A stretch of 64,000 nt of DNA. Origin: an uncultured Actinomyces sp. (GTDB lineage: Bacteria > Actinomycetota > Actinomycetes > Actinomycetales > Actinomycetaceae). Made by a program: the position numbers and the translations under genes. The notes beneath the pieces are model-generated. The model searched no databases, was not told where the DNA came from, and was given only the letters and a program-made list of their open reading frames with translations. Within the stretch, counting starts at the first letter, position 1; each line of letters starts with the position of its first letter. The DNA is taken from NCBI GenBank assembly GCA_900545825.1, contig URAS01000013.1, positions 1-64,000 on the forward strand, given 5' to 3'. Shown here one piece after another: positions 51,723 to 59,664 of the stretch.

Positions 51723-52859
51723 ATGACCGAAACGCTGCCCACTACCATGCGCGCCGCCGTCCTGCGCGAGGCCGGCAAGCCCATGGCAATCGAACACATC
51801 CCGGTGCCGCACCCACGCGCCAACGAGGTCCTCGTCAAGGTCTCGGCGTGCGGCATGTGCCACTCGGACCTCCACGTCCTCGGGGGTGCCATCAGCTTCC
51901 CGTTGCCCGCGGTTGTCGGCCACGAAATCGCCGGCGAAATCGTCGAACTCGGCCCGATGGCCGACCGGGCCGGCTTTGCCGTCGGCGACCGGGTGGCCGG
52001 CGCATTCCTCATGCCCTGCGGACACTGCGAGGCCTGCGCTCGCGGTCGCGACGACCTGTGCGACCCGTTCTTCTCGCTCAACCGCCTCAAGGGCCGCCTC
52101 TACGACGGCGAGACCCGCCTGGCCGACAACGACGGCACCCCGATCGCCATGTACTCGATGGGCGGCCTGGCCGAGTACTGCGTCGTCCCCGTTACCGCGG
52201 TCGCCAAGACCCCGGACGTCATCGACACGCGGGCCGGCTCGATCCTCGGCTGCGCCGCCCTCACGGCGTACGGCGCGGTCCGCCGCGGCGCCGACCTGCG
52301 TTTTGGCGAGTCGGTCGCCGTCGTCGCCGTCGGCGGCGTCGGCTCGGGCATCATCACGCTGGCCCGCGCGTTCGGCGCGAAACACGTCATCGCCATCGAC
52401 GTCGACGACGAAAAGCTCGCGGCCGCAGCCAAGCTCGGCGCGACGCACACGATCAACTCGCTGAAGGTCGACGACCTCCACGCGGCGGTGTGCGCGATCA
52501 CGGGCACCTCCGGCGTCGATGTTGCGTTCGAGGCGCTGGGGCAGCCGGCGACGTGGAAGTCCGCCCTCGACGTCCTCGCCGACGGCGGTCGCATGGTGCC
52601 GATCGGCCTGGGCGCGGGCGTCCAGACCGCGGCCGTCGAAATCAACCGTCTGGTGCGCCGGTCGCAGTCGATCCTCGGATCGTACGGCGCCCGCACGCGC
52701 CAGGATTTGCCCGAGGTCGTCCGGTTGGCGGCCGAGGGTGTCATTCGTTACCGCGACCAGGTGACGCGTCATTTCAGCCTCGAGCAGGTGAATGAAGGGT
52801 ACGCGGCCCTGCGTGCCGGCGAGACTGTCGGCCGTGGCGTCATCGACATGTCGCTGTAG
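51723..52859 (+). CDS. Zinc-dependent alcohol dehydrogenase
   Basis: A 378-aa medium-chain dehydrogenase with intact zinc sites: catalytic Cys in ACGMCHSDLHVLGG and GHEIAGEI, structural zinc ligands CGHCEACARGRDDLC. NAD-binding loop VAVGGVGSGIITLARA, followed by IDVDDEK (Asp suggests NAD+). AAAGGAG lies 7 nt before the ATG. The position next to inositol genes suggests a polyol or inositol-derived substrate, but family members are diverse. A degenerate copy of the inositol operator may overlap its promoter. Confidence 0.88.
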   Translation: MTETLPTTMRAAVLREAGKPMAIEHIPVPHPRANEVLVKVSACGMCHSDLHVLGGAISFPLPAVVGHEIAGEIVELGPMADRAGFAVGDRVAGAFLMPCGHCEACARGRDDLCDPFFSLNRLKGRLYDGETRLADNDGTPIAMYSMGGLAEYCVVPVTAVAKTPDVIDTRAGSILGCAALTAYGAVRRGADLRFGESVAVVAVGGVGSGIITLARAFGAKHVIAIDVDDEKLAAAAKLGATHTINSLKVDDLHAAVCAITGTSGVDVAFEALGQPATWKSALDVLADGGRMVPIGLGAGVQTAAVEINRLVRRSQSILGSYGARTRQDLPEVVRLAAEGVIRYRDQVTRHFSLEQVNEGYAALRAGETVGRGVIDMSL

Positions 52860-52890
52860 CGAGGGCGGCCCCACGACCGGCTATTTGTTC

Positions 52891-52937
52891 CTACGTTAGA
52901 ACAAAGGGTTGATTGTGGGGCCGTTCACTGTTACATT
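52891..52937 (+). promoter_or_regulatory. Inositol operator and promoter, copy 1
   Basis: CTACGTTAGAACAAAG (52891-52906) is one of three related palindromes. Two nt later comes -35 TTGATT (52909-52914), then 17 nt, then -10 TACATT (52932-52937). Transcription would start near 52944, 45 nt before the dehydrogenase ATG. Confidence 0.7.
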
Positions 52938-52988
52938 CGATTCGTGTTCGAGTGCGGAAGCTCGAGCATAGCGCGAAGGAGCACACAC

Positions 52989-54182
52989 ATGACTAAGACA
53001 CTAGGCGTTGGCGTGGTGTCTCTGGGCTGGATGGGCAGACTGCACACCCGTTCATACAAGGCGTTGAAGGAGCGCTTCCCAGAGATCGACGTCGACATTC
53101 GTATGGTCGCCTGCTGTGACCCGATTCCAGAGAATCAGCGGCAGGCCAAGGAAGTTCTCGGCTTCGAGCGGACGTACGCGGACTACCGCGACCTGCTGGC
53201 AGACCCCGACGTTGACGTCGTGTCGATCTGCTCGCCGAACTTCCTCCACCACGAGATCGCCATGGCAACGATCGCGGCTGGCAAGCCGTTTTGGATCGAA
53301 AAGCCCATGGGCATCTCGGCCGCCCAGTCCCGCGACATTGCCGAGGGCGCCGAGGCCGCCGGCCTCATCACGTCGGTCGGCTTCAACTACCGCCACACCC
53401 CGGCCATCCAGTACGCGCGCGGCCTTATCGCCGACGGCAAGCTGGGGCGCATCACGAACGCCCGCGTGTGGCTGATCGCCGACTACGCCTCCGACCCCAA
53501 GGGGCCGCTGACCTGGCGTTACGACACTGAGCGTGCCGGCGCGGGCGTCATCCTCGACCTCATGGGTCACGGCGCCGACCTCGTCCAGTACCTCTTGAAA
53601 GACCGCATCGCCAAGGTCACGGCGACCACGGACACGTTCATCGCGGAACGTCCGATCCCGCTCAAGGCCGGCGTTGGCCACACGGGCTGGGAGGTCTCCG
53701 ACGAGCTGGGCCCGGTCGGTAACGAGGACTACGTGTCGATCCTCGCCCGCACCGCCGGTGGCGTCGTCACCACGCTGGAATCCTCGCGCGTCAGCGTGGG
53801 TCCGCGCGCCGAATACATCGTCGAGGTCTACGGTACCGACGGCTCGGTGCGCTGGAATTTCGAGGACTTGAACCACATCGACGTGTGCCTCGGCCGCGAC
53901 AATGGCGCCCTCCAGGGGTACGTCCACGCGATGGCCGGACCCGATTTCCCTGACTTTATGCGGTTCCAGCCCGGTGCTGGGACGTCGATGGGCTTCGACG
54001 ACATGAAGGCCATCGAGGCGTCCCTGTTCATCAAGGGCATCCTTGACGGTAAGCAGTACGGCCCGTCGGCTGCCGACGGCTGGAACACCGCCGAGGTCGA
54101 CGATGCCATCATCGCTTCCGCAGCTGATGGCGCCTGGCACGACGTCGCGCCCGTCACGGGTTCGACGACGTTCGACCGCTAG
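52989..54182 (+). CDS. Gfo/Idh/MocA-family oxidoreductase (inositol dehydrogenase-like)
   Basis: A 397-aa NAD(P)-dependent dehydrogenase. Rossmann start VVSLGWMGRLH, then the family signature Glu104-Lys105-Pro106 (WIEKPMG), and GVILDLMGHGADLVQYLL with the catalytic Asp/His region. Likely oxidises an inositol isomer or a related ketose, complementing the enzyme at 59665. ATG 52989 is preferred over an in-frame GTG at 52944 because AAGGAG lies 7 nt before it and the predicted transcription start is at about 52944. Confidence 0.9.
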   Translation: MTKTLGVGVVSLGWMGRLHTRSYKALKERFPEIDVDIRMVACCDPIPENQRQAKEVLGFERTYADYRDLLADPDVDVVSICSPNFLHHEIAMATIAAGKPFWIEKPMGISAAQSRDIAEGAEAAGLITSVGFNYRHTPAIQYARGLIADGKLGRITNARVWLIADYASDPKGPLTWRYDTERAGAGVILDLMGHGADLVQYLLKDRIAKVTATTDTFIAERPIPLKAGVGHTGWEVSDELGPVGNEDYVSILARTAGGVVTTLESSRVSVGPRAEYIVEVYGTDGSVRWNFEDLNHIDVCLGRDNGALQGYVHAMAGPDFPDFMRFQPGAGTSMGFDDMKAIEASLFIKGILDGKQYGPSAADGWNTAEVDDAIIASAADGAWHDVAPVTGSTTFDR

Positions 54183-54197
54183 CCACCCCCCCTATGA

Positions 54198-54229
54198 GTG
54201 GGCCCGCCACGCGCGGGCCCACCCTTTCT
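54198..54229 (+). terminator. Hairpin after the Gfo/Idh gene
   Basis: GTGGGCCCGC (54198-54207) and GCGGGCCCAC (54213-54222), loop CACGC, followed by CCTTTCT. Confidence 0.6.
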
Positions 54230-54326
54230 CAGGCCCGTCACGAGGACGTCGACGGGTCACCCAGTGGGGCGGCTATGCCCCAGTAAGCTGCGGTCCTAGC
54301 GCTGCAGCCTGCATCAAGGAGTATCA

Positions 54327-55973
54327 ATGTCAGAAAAGACACCTGTCGATCTCGCATCGATTGATCGACCCGAACTTGAGCGGATCGTCGAGCAGACGCC
54401 GCCTTCCGGAAAGCACCGCGGAATCATCGCGATCGCCGCAGTCGCCACGCTTGGCTCGCTGCTGTTTGGTTACGACACGGGCGTGATCTCGGGCGCCCTG
54501 CCCTACATGTACATGCCGAACTCGGCTGGCGGCATGCATCTCAACGCCACCGAGGAAGGCCTGGTCGGCGGTATCTTGACCCTGGGTGCGGCGTTCGGCG
54601 CCCTCATCGGTGGTCGCCTGTCCGACAAGTACGGTCGTCGCCACAACCTCATCATGCTGGCGATCCTGTTCCTCATCGGCGCCCTCGGCAACACGTTCGC
54701 CCCCAACATTTGGGTGCTCTACCCGTTCCGCCTGATCCTCGGCTTCGCGGTCGGTGGCGCGTCGGCGACGGTGCCGGTGTTCCTCGCCGAAACCGCGCCC
54801 AAGCGCATCCGCGGCACGATCGTCGCGATCGACCAGCTGATGATCGTCACCGGCCAGCTGCTGGCGTTCGCCATTAACTCGGCGATCGCGACGGCCTCGG
54901 GCGGCCCCCAGATCACCGTCAAGTCTGACCCGTCCCACCTCCTCACCCCCGGCGTCCACATGTGGGACGAGGTCTCGAAGCTGCAGACCACCCAGTTCCA
55001 CGGCAACGAGGCCGCCTTCCGCGAGTTCACGAACAACCTCATCCTCGCCGACGGTAACGGTTCGACCTGGCGTTTCATGATCGTCCTCTGCACGATCCCC
55101 GCGATCGGCCTGTGGATCGGCATGCGGATGATGCCCGAGTCGTCGCGTTGGTACCTCACCCACAACCACCTGTACGAGGCCATCGGCTCGCTTAAGCGGG
55201 TCCGCGACGAGAAGGACGACCCGATCGTCGACGAGATCGCCGACATGGTCAAGGTCAAGCGCGAGGAAGAGCACGCGAAGAAGCTCTCGCTCTCTGACGT
55301 GTGGAACACCCCGTGGCTGCGCAAGCTCATGCTCGTCGGCATCTTCCTCGCCATCGTCAACCAGACGACCGGCGTCAACACCGTCATGTACTACGCGCCC
55401 AAGGTCCTCACCTTCGCGGGCATGGGCACGTCCGCGGCGATCGCCGCGCAGGTCGCCAACGGCGTCATGTCGGTCATCGGCTCGGCCCTCGGCCTGTGGC
55501 TCATCGTCAAGTTCTCGCGCCGCCAGATCCTCATCGCCGACGTCATCGGCGTGGGCATCGCCCTCCTGGCGATCGCCGGCGTGTTCCACTTCGCGATTGC
55601 CCCCGCGATCGACTCCAACGGCACGCCGCCGTCGTGGGCGCCCTTCACGATCCTCGCGCTCATGGGCGTGTTCATGCTCATCGTCCAGTCGTCGAATGGC
55701 ACCGTCGTGTGGACGATGCTGGGCGAGATCTTCCCCGCCTCGGCGCGCGGCGTCATGAACGGCCTCGCCGTGTTCTCGATGTGGATCGTCAACGCCCTCA
55801 TCACCTTCATCTTCCCGACGATGATGGAGAACCTCGGTGGCGGCCTGACGTACCTGATCTTCGGCCTGCTCAACCTCGTCATCGCCGTGATCTTGTGGAA
55901 GATCATGCCGGAGACGGCGAACAAGTCGATGGAAGAAATCGAAGTCTACGTCCGCGAGCGCTACGACCGGTAG
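54327..55973 (+). CDS. MFS sugar porter, inositol transporter-like
   Basis: A 548-aa, 12-helix sugar porter. FGYDTGVISGALPYMYMP, GGRLSDKYGRRHNLI, PVFLAETAPKRIRGTIVAIDQ, MPESSRWYLTHNH and PETANKSMEEIEVYVRERY are the family landmarks. It resembles actinobacterial IolT-type inositol symporters, and its place among inositol genes supports myo-inositol as substrate. It is a close paralogue of the porter at 20740; both begin with the same cytosolic motif EQTPPSGKHR. CAAGGAG lies 7-8 nt before the ATG. Confidence 0.9.
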   Translation: MSEKTPVDLASIDRPELERIVEQTPPSGKHRGIIAIAAVATLGSLLFGYDTGVISGALPYMYMPNSAGGMHLNATEEGLVGGILTLGAAFGALIGGRLSDKYGRRHNLIMLAILFLIGALGNTFAPNIWVLYPFRLILGFAVGGASATVPVFLAETAPKRIRGTIVAIDQLMIVTGQLLAFAINSAIATASGGPQITVKSDPSHLLTPGVHMWDEVSKLQTTQFHGNEAAFREFTNNLILADGNGSTWRFMIVLCTIPAIGLWIGMRMMPESSRWYLTHNHLYEAIGSLKRVRDEKDDPIVDEIADMVKVKREEEHAKKLSLSDVWNTPWLRKLMLVGIFLAIVNQTTGVNTVMYYAPKVLTFAGMGTSAAIAAQVANGVMSVIGSALGLWLIVKFSRRQILIADVIGVGIALLAIAGVFHFAIAPAIDSNGTPPSWAPFTILALMGVFMLIVQSSNGTVVWTMLGEIFPASARGVMNGLAVFSMWIVNALITFIFPTMMENLGGGLTYLIFGLLNLVIAVILWKIMPETANKSMEEIEVYVRERYDR

Positions 55974-55988
55974 GGGTCGGGACGTGTG

Positions 55989-56025
55989 AGGCGGCGTCGG
56001 GGCCCCGTGCCCCGGCGCCGCCTTC
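55989..56025 (+). terminator. Terminator after the inositol transporter
   Basis: GGCGGCGTCGGGGC and GCCCCGGCGCCGCC (55990-56022) form a GC-rich stem with one mismatch, followed by TTCTATAGTT. Confidence 0.65.
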
Positions 56026-56060
56026 TATAGTTGCTGGGGTAAGGCCAAAGGAGGACGACG

Positions 56061-57440
56061 ATGACGACCAGGCGTACGCGCGACGATTTGGAGGCCGCGG
56101 TTGCTGCGAAGGGCGCCGTGAGGGCGCTGCCGACGTCGACTCTCGTCCTCGTTCATATGCTTGGTGGGGTGTCGACCGGGTTCATTTTGGGTGCGGTGGC
56201 GGTCGATGCGGCGAGTGTCGCGGTCGCTGGGGATCCGTGGTGGGCGGCGTTCCTTATTGTCGCCGTGGTGATTGGCGCGTTTGTTGGGTCGTTGGTTGAT
56301 GGGCGGGTGCGTCACGACGCGGAGCCCAGGCGGTGGGCGATCGTCGCGTGGATGTTGGTGGCGTGTTCGCTGGCTGCTGGGATTGTCGATGCGATTGCGC
56401 CGGTGGCGATGCTTTTTGTGGGCGGTTTTGGCGTGGTGGCGGCGTCGATGCACACGCGGTTGACGCTCGATTGTGTGCCGTTGCGGAAGCGGGCGATTAT
56501 TCGGTGGGCGCAGTGGGTGGCCACGATTTTGGGGGTGGTCCTCGCGTACACGGTGGGGACGTTCCTTGTGTCGTATGTGACGCCGCGCCACGGTGTGGTG
56601 TGGGAGCCGCTCGTGGTGATTTCGGTGGTGGCGGCGGTGTTGGCGGCGATTGGCGCCCTCGTGATGCCGCCGTCGGCGCGGGTCCTTTTGATGCACGATG
56701 ATTTGTCGGGTGGCGTCCACGCGTTGTTGCGGAGTGGCCGGGTGACCCGGTCGCGGTGTGCGGACGAGGCCGTGCGGATCCTTATTGGGGCGGCGCTGAT
56801 TAAGCAGCCGATGCCGCGGATTGTCGGGCATGCCCGTCCCAGTGTGCGGGTGGGCCTGATGTTTGCCTTCGCCGTGGGGACGTGCGCGGCCGGGGCGTGG
56901 GCGATCGGCGCGCCGGTTCTGTTGGTTGAGGCCGGTGCGACCCTCGTCGGTGCGGCGACGTTTAGCCTGGCCGGATTCGTGTTGGCGGCGTTCGCGTTGA
57001 TCCTTATGACGACGCCGAACACGGCGTTGGCGAAGAGCCTCCACGGCAATAGTGAACGCGTGGTCCTGCTGGCGGGAGCCGCGAATGTCGTCCTCATGGT
57101 GATCGCCGGGCTGGCGGCGATCGCGGGGCCGCGGCTGGTTTTGGTTACGTCGGTGGCGACGGCGTTGTCGATTGCGCTCGCGGCGGGGATCGTCGTGCCC
57201 GCGGGGATTGGGGCGATTCGGCGGTGGGTGCCGGCGACCAGGCTGCGACGGGCCCGCGGGATTCTCTACACGTCCCAGATGGTCGTGATGATCGGTGTTG
57301 CCGCGGTGGCGGGCGCCGAGGTCGTCCCGGTGGCATTCATCGGTGCCGCGGTCGTGCACGCGGTCGGGTTGGTGATGGCGTGGCGCGCCCTCGTCTCGCG
57401 TCCTCACCCCGAGCTCGACCTGCCCCGGCGTGCCTCTTAG
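56061..57440 (+). CDS. Divergent MFS-like membrane protein
   Basis: A 459-aa protein with about 12 hydrophobic segments in two halves separated by a cytoplasmic loop at about residues 215-265 (LLMHDDLSGGVHALLRSGRV). It looks like a major-facilitator-type protein, but the standard signature between helices 2 and 3 is only partial (GSLVDGRVRHDAEPRRWA). Codons end in G (GTG, GCG, TTG) more often than in neighbours. AAAGGAGG lies upstream of the ATG. It ends 9 nt before a LacI regulator and is probably co-transcribed or coupled with it. Substrate unknown. Confidence 0.7.
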   Translation: MTTRRTRDDLEAAVAAKGAVRALPTSTLVLVHMLGGVSTGFILGAVAVDAASVAVAGDPWWAAFLIVAVVIGAFVGSLVDGRVRHDAEPRRWAIVAWMLVACSLAAGIVDAIAPVAMLFVGGFGVVAASMHTRLTLDCVPLRKRAIIRWAQWVATILGVVLAYTVGTFLVSYVTPRHGVVWEPLVVISVVAAVLAAIGALVMPPSARVLLMHDDLSGGVHALLRSGRVTRSRCADEAVRILIGAALIKQPMPRIVGHARPSVRVGLMFAFAVGTCAAGAWAIGAPVLLVEAGATLVGAATFSLAGFVLAAFALILMTTPNTALAKSLHGNSERVVLLAGAANVVLMVIAGLAAIAGPRLVLVTSVATALSIALAAGIVVPAGIGAIRRWVPATRLRRARGILYTSQMVVMIGVAAVAGAEVVPVAFIGAAVVHAVGLVMAWRALVSRPHPELDLPRRAS

Positions 57441-57449
57441 CATGGAACG

Positions 57450-58466
57450 GTGAGTGCAACACAGGAGGACGTCGCCCGCCGCGCCGGTGTGTCGCGGCAG
57501 CTCGTGTCGCTGGTCGTCCGCGGTGATCCGCGGGTGTCGGCCGAGCGGCGCAAGGCCGTCAAGCGCGCGATGGAGGAGCTGAATTATCGGCCGAATGCTG
57601 CGGCGCGTGCGTTGGCCGAGAAGCGGTCCGGGCTCCTCGGGGTCGTCCTCCCGTCGATTGCCAACCCCTTTTTCGGCAGCATCGTCGAGGCCCTGCGCGA
57701 GCCCGCCAGCGAGCGGCACTTCACGCCGCTCGTCGTGTTCGGCGAGGAGTCGCGGCAGCTTGAGCGTCAAGCCTTCGAGCGTTTCCTCGAGTCGGGTGTC
57801 GCCGGCATTATCGCCGTCTCGACCGTCCTCGAGCCCGCCGAGATTCAGCGGATTGCCGCGGAGATTCCCCTGGTCGTCGTCGCGCGCGACCCGATGGGTG
57901 GGCGCATCGACACGGTGACGTCGGCCAACCGTGAGGGCGGCCGGCTGGCGGCGCGGCACGCCCTCGAGGCCGGATATCGTCACCTTGTTTACGTTGGCCG
58001 GCACGAGCCCGTCGACGGGTCGGTGTCGAACCAGCGCGAACTCGGCTACCTCGACGCCATGGCCGAGGTCGGGCGGCTGGGCGAGGCGCTGACCGTCCTC
58101 ACCGGCGATCACACAGGGCAGATGGTCGAAGAGGTCTTCGATGCCGTCGGCGACACCGACTGCTGCTTCATCACGGTCAACGACATCGTCGCCGTCGAAA
58201 TCGTCGCCGAGCTGGCCATTCGCGGGATTAGGCCGGGGAAAGATGTCGGCGTCATCGGCTACGACAACACCTATCTGGCCGGCATGCACGGCCTCGAGAT
58301 CACGTCGATCGACCAGGACTACGCGGCGATGGGCGACGCGATCGTCGAGCTCATGGCCACCCGCATGGCTGCGCCCGATCTTGCCGGGCGCCACCAGCTG
58401 ATCACGCCCCACCTGGTCAAGAGGGCGTCGACCCGCCGCCGCCCCTGGGGCAAACCCATCACCTAG
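57450..58466 (+). CDS. LacI/GalR-family transcriptional regulator
   Basis: A 338-aa regulator with N-terminal HTH TQEDVARRAGVSRQLVSLVV and a sensor domain (LGVVLPSIANPFFGSIVEAL, ARDPMGGRIDTVTSANREGG, DVGVIGYDNTYLAGMHGLEIT). The GTG start has TAGCAT 6 nt upstream (57438-57443), so it may also be made from its own leaderless mRNA. It could control the transporter before it or the inositol genes around it. Confidence 0.92.
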   Translation: MSATQEDVARRAGVSRQLVSLVVRGDPRVSAERRKAVKRAMEELNYRPNAAARALAEKRSGLLGVVLPSIANPFFGSIVEALREPASERHFTPLVVFGEESRQLERQAFERFLESGVAGIIAVSTVLEPAEIQRIAAEIPLVVVARDPMGGRIDTVTSANREGGRLAARHALEAGYRHLVYVGRHEPVDGSVSNQRELGYLDAMAEVGRLGEALTVLTGDHTGQMVEEVFDAVGDTDCCFITVNDIVAVEIVAELAIRGIRPGKDVGVIGYDNTYLAGMHGLEITSIDQDYAAMGDAIVELMATRMAAPDLAGRHQLITPHLVKRASTRRRPWGKPIT

Positions 58467-58502
58467 CCGCCCTCGCAAGGGTGCTTTCAGCCCCCGCCGC
58501 AG

Positions 58503-58610
58503 CGAAACGCTCACCTCCAAATCGAAACGCTCACCTGAATTGTCACTGCCGCCCGATAATCGGTAGTTCTGGCAATTGAAGTGAGCGTTTCGCGATTATG
58601 GTGAGCGTTT
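58503..58610. repeat. Family A intergenic palindrome, copy 5 (both arms doubled)
   Basis: Left arms CGAAACGCTCACCT at 58503 and 58523; right arms AAGTGAGCGTTTCG (to 58592) and GGTGAGCGTTT (58600-58610). The loop has CCGATAATCGG, the complement of the loop of copy 4, so the copies are inserted in both orientations. Confidence 0.85.
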
Positions 58611-58652
58611 AATCTTTGCATCACGCGGCGGGGGACAATAGTGCGGATATGA

Positions 58653-58731
58653 CTCATCCCCGCGGGATTTGCCGGCGTGCGTGTGGGTACCGAATAGTCA
58701 CGCACGCGAGCACATACCCCGCGGGGATGAG
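58653..58731. repeat. Large nested palindrome at the end of the inositol operon
   Basis: Outer arms CTCATCCCCGCGGG (58653-58666) and CCCGCGGGGATGAG (58718-58731); inner arms GCGTGCGTG (58675-58683) and CACGCACGC (58699-58707). It follows the minus-strand inositol operon and may end its transcript or protect its 3' end; no T run is present. Confidence 0.8.
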
Positions 58732-58768
58732 GAGATCGCGCAGCCCGAAGACCGAGCCGCAGGCTCTG

Positions 58769-59629
58769 TTACGCCAGGGCCTTCAGCGCCTCGAACGACT
58801 TCTTAGCGTTGAGCAGCGGGCCTGCGCCCTCCGGCGGCTCTTCGTCGATCATGATGTCCTGCTCGAGGACGTAGTAGCCGTCGAACCCGGCGCCATTGAG
58901 AGCGTCGATGACCGCCTTGAAGTCGATGTCGCCGTCGCCGATAGGCGCGAACATGCCGGCCTTGACGCCCTCGGACCACGTGATCTCGTGGGGGAGGAGC
59001 TTGTCGGTCATGTTCTTGTGGACGTCCTTGGCGTGGACGATGTCGACGCGGTCGGCGTACTTCTGGGTCAGCGAGACGACGTCGGCGCCGCCGGCGGCCA
59101 GGTGGCCGGTGTCGAGGCACAGGCCGACCGTCGAGTTGTCGAGGACGCGCTCGACCTCGTCGACGTTTTGCACCATCGTGCCCCAGTGCGGGTGCAGGCA
59201 CGCGGTGACGCCGTATTCCTTGGCCTTGGCGACGATCCGGTCGAGGTTGGTGAACAGCGTCTTCCAGCCTTCATCGTCGAGAACCGGACGGTTGTCGTAG
59301 CCCTCCTGGCCCGAATCGGCTGCGAGGATCAGGTAGTCGCCGCCGGCGACCTTGAACGCCTCGAGCTCGCGGACGCAGGCCTCGAGCGGGTCGACCTCGG
59401 GGTCGTGCATGACGGCCAGGAAGAACGACCCCACGGGCTTGAGCCCGTAACCCGAGACCGCCTTGGCGCGGGCCTCCGGCTCGACCGGCAGCCAGCCCTG
59501 GGGGCCGAACTCGGTGGCCGTCAGGCCCATGTCACGCATTTCCGTCAGCACACGCTCGGGCTTCATCTGATAGCCCCAACCCGGCACCTCGCACACGCCC
59601 CACGAAATCGGGGCACCAGCAATCTTCAT
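58769..59629 (-). CDS. iolE: IolE/IolH-like sugar isomerase or inosose dehydratase
   Basis: A 286-aa TIM-barrel protein of the xylose-isomerase-like (AP endonuclease 2) family. N-terminus MKIAGAPISWGVCEVPGWGY is typical of inosose dehydratases; metal-binding regions are LHPHWGT, GLCLDTGHLAAGG and VHAKDVH, and YYVLEQDIM with a late Glu. Likely dehydrates 2-keto-myo-inositol, the second step of inositol breakdown; IolH is an alternative name for close relatives. It is last in the operon transaldolase-iolG-iolE. Confidence 0.87.
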   Translation of the reverse strand: MKIAGAPISWGVCEVPGWGYQMKPERVLTEMRDMGLTATEFGPQGWLPVEPEARAKAVSGYGLKPVGSFFLAVMHDPEVDPLEACVRELEAFKVAGGDYLILAADSGQEGYDNRPVLDDEGWKTLFTNLDRIVAKAKEYGVTACLHPHWGTMVQNVDEVERVLDNSTVGLCLDTGHLAAGGADVVSLTQKYADRVDIVHAKDVHKNMTDKLLPHEITWSEGVKAGMFAPIGDGDIDFKAVIDALNGAGFDGYYVLEQDIMIDEEPPEGAGPLLNAKKSFEALKALA

Positions 59630-59664
59630 GTGTGTTCCTATCTCCTTCGATAGTGTGTTGAGAG

